Shown piece after piece: positions 4,995 through 5,846 of a stretch of 5,846 bases of DNA. The stretch's first letter is position 1. The number at the start of each line of letters is the position of its first letter. The notes beneath the pieces were generated by a model, which saw only the letters and a program-made list of their open reading frames with translations, did not search any database and was not told where the DNA came from. Position numbers and translations under genes: made by a program. This stretch comes from Chitinophagaceae bacterium (lineage in GTDB: Bacteria; Bacteroidota; Bacteroidia; Chitinophagales; Chitinophagaceae), in the NCBI GenBank assembly GCA_016720565.1, contig JADKKJ010000010.1, positions 1 through 5,846 on the forward strand, read 5' to 3'.

Positions 4995-5744
4995 ATGAAA
5001 ACATTCAGGCCGAGGTTAACTGAAAAGGAGTACGCTATAATAAGCGAACATCGAAACGGGAACAATGTCGGAATAATTGGAGATACCCATGAGCCGTTTT
5101 GCCATCCAGAATATTTAAATTTTTGCTATGAGGTTTTTAACAAGTTCGGAGTTGGTCAGGTAGTCCATATAGGTGATGAAATTGACAACCATGCGATAAG
5201 CTACCATGAAACAAACCCTGATGGGCATAGTGCCGGCAAAGAAGCGGATTTAGCTTTTGAGGCTTTGCAGAAATGGTATAAGACTTTTCCAGAAGTTAAA
5301 GTTTGTATAGGTAACCATTCGGCTTTACATCGTAGAAAGGCACAAACGATAGGCTTGCCGGATAGGTTTATAAAGACCTTTGAGGAGGCTTGGAACGCTC
5401 CAAAGGGCTGGGAGTGGGCTTTACAATGGGAGGTAGATAATGTTCTATACGTTCACGGTACGGGATCTTCGGGGCAAATGGGAGCCATGAATAGGGCAAA
5501 GGATAATAGGCAAAGTACGGTCATAGGGCATATTCACTCCTTTGGAGGGGTGCTTTACGCAGCTTCAGGAAGGGATTTGATTTTCGGACTTAACGTAGGC
5601 TGCGGAATAGATATAAACGCTTACGCTATGGAGTACGGTCGGGACTTCGCCAAAAGGCCAACGCTGGGCTGCGGTGTGGTGATCGGGGGTTCAATAGGTT
5701 TATTTGTCCCGATGGATCTCGGGTCTAAAATCGCTTATAAATGA
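4995..5744 (+). CDS. Calcineurin-like metallophosphoesterase
   Basis: 249 residues carrying the full set of metal-binding blocks in order: GDTH (Asp30, His32), GDEID (Asp61), GNHS (Asn107, His108), VHG (His154) and GHIH (His179, His181). GNHS replaces the usual GNHD/E; the key Asn and His remain. Family members hydrolyse phosphomono- or phosphodiesters with two metal ions. The substrate here cannot be told; nucleotides or nucleic acids are plausible in a phage. The first 20 residues precede the fold, and Gly/Val-rich strands near 195-240 close the beta sandwich. It is cytoplasmic, with no signal peptide. It starts 9 nt after the endolysin behind ttaaaattagtta, with no Shine-Dalgarno, and ends in an ATGA overlap with a DUF3310-like gene. 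This suggests it belongs with the downstream module more than with lysis. Confidence 0.9.
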   Translation: MKTFRPRLTEKEYAIISEHRNGNNVGIIGDTHEPFCHPEYLNFCYEVFNKFGVGQVVHIGDEIDNHAISYHETNPDGHSAGKEADLAFEALQKWYKTFPEVKVCIGNHSALHRRKAQTIGLPDRFIKTFEEAWNAPKGWEWALQWEVDNVLYVHGTGSSGQMGAMNRAKDNRQSTVIGHIHSFGGVLYAASGRDLIFGLNVGCGIDINAYAMEYGRDFAKRPTLGCGVVIGGSIGLFVPMDLGSKIAYK

Positions 5745-5846
5745 GTGCTATAAGTCCTGAGCATTATAAAGGCAAAATAGAGGCCATAGAAGCCATTTTG
5801 GAGGCGGTGAAGGATTTACCAGGGGACGAGGCGTTTATGGCTGGGA
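5741..5846 (+). CDS. DUF3310 (SaV1-like) protein, 3'-truncated by window edge
   Basis: Only the first 35 codons are present. They begin MSAISPEHYKGKIEAIEAI and continue with a helix and GDEAFMAG. The P-x-HY-x-x-x-IE-I signature near the N-terminus, followed by an F-x-x-G segment, is characteristic of DUF3310, a small phage family sometimes labelled nucleotide-kinase-like; its biochemical role is not established. In full members the next residues usually run into a G-N-x-x-KY-x-x-R motif, which would lie just beyond the window. The start is fixed by an ATGA overlap with the metallophosphoesterase stop. Confidence 0.75.
   Translation, partial: MSAISPEHYKGKIEAIEAILEAVKDLPGDEAFMAG

Overview
The window reads as part of a tailed-phage or prophage genome infecting a Bacteroidota host. 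It is a single plus-strand gene train with almost no non-coding DNA. The evidence for the host is indirect: start codons sit behind A/T-rich stretches without well-placed Shine-Dalgarno sequences, two Sec-type signal peptides both end just before a Gln (the Bacteroidota 'Q-rule'), and a spanin-like protein implies a Gram-negative envelope. No integrase, attachment site, capsid, terminase or tail-tube gene is present, so lytic phage and prophage cannot be told apart, and no species is named.

Layout. (1) Positions 1-2800 are a host-contact/appendage module. It holds the C-terminal 489 residues of a glycine-rich tail-fibre-like protein whose start lies upstream, a signal-peptide-bearing protein that looks like an arabinofuranosidase-B/concanavalin-like (LamG-type) sugar-binding protein, and a small exported protein of unknown function. 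(2) Positions 2806-4985 look like a lysis module: six consecutive small membrane proteins followed by an M15-family peptidoglycan peptidase. The six are a tail-anchored coiled coil resembling XhlA, an N-anchored coiled coil, a two-helix holin candidate, a protein with u-spanin topology, a second two-helix protein and a multi-span protein. (3) Positions 4995-5846 begin a different module: a calcineurin-like metallophosphoesterase and the first 35 codons of a DUF3310-type protein, cut by the window end.

How it works together (inference). The appendage proteins would bind or modify host surface glycans. One or more of the two-helix proteins would open the inner membrane, letting the leaderless M15 enzyme reach the cell wall, and the spanin-like protein would join inner and outer membranes to finish lysis. 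The metallophosphoesterase and DUF3310 genes are not obviously part of lysis and probably belong to a nucleic-acid/nucleotide module that shares the transcript.

Nearly every gene pair overlaps: five ATGA junctions, two TAATG junctions, one 7-nt and one 35-nt overlap. The only gaps are 5 and 9 nt. This implies one polycistronic message with translational coupling. I see no promoter, terminator, tRNA, CRISPR array, insertion sequence or origin in the window.
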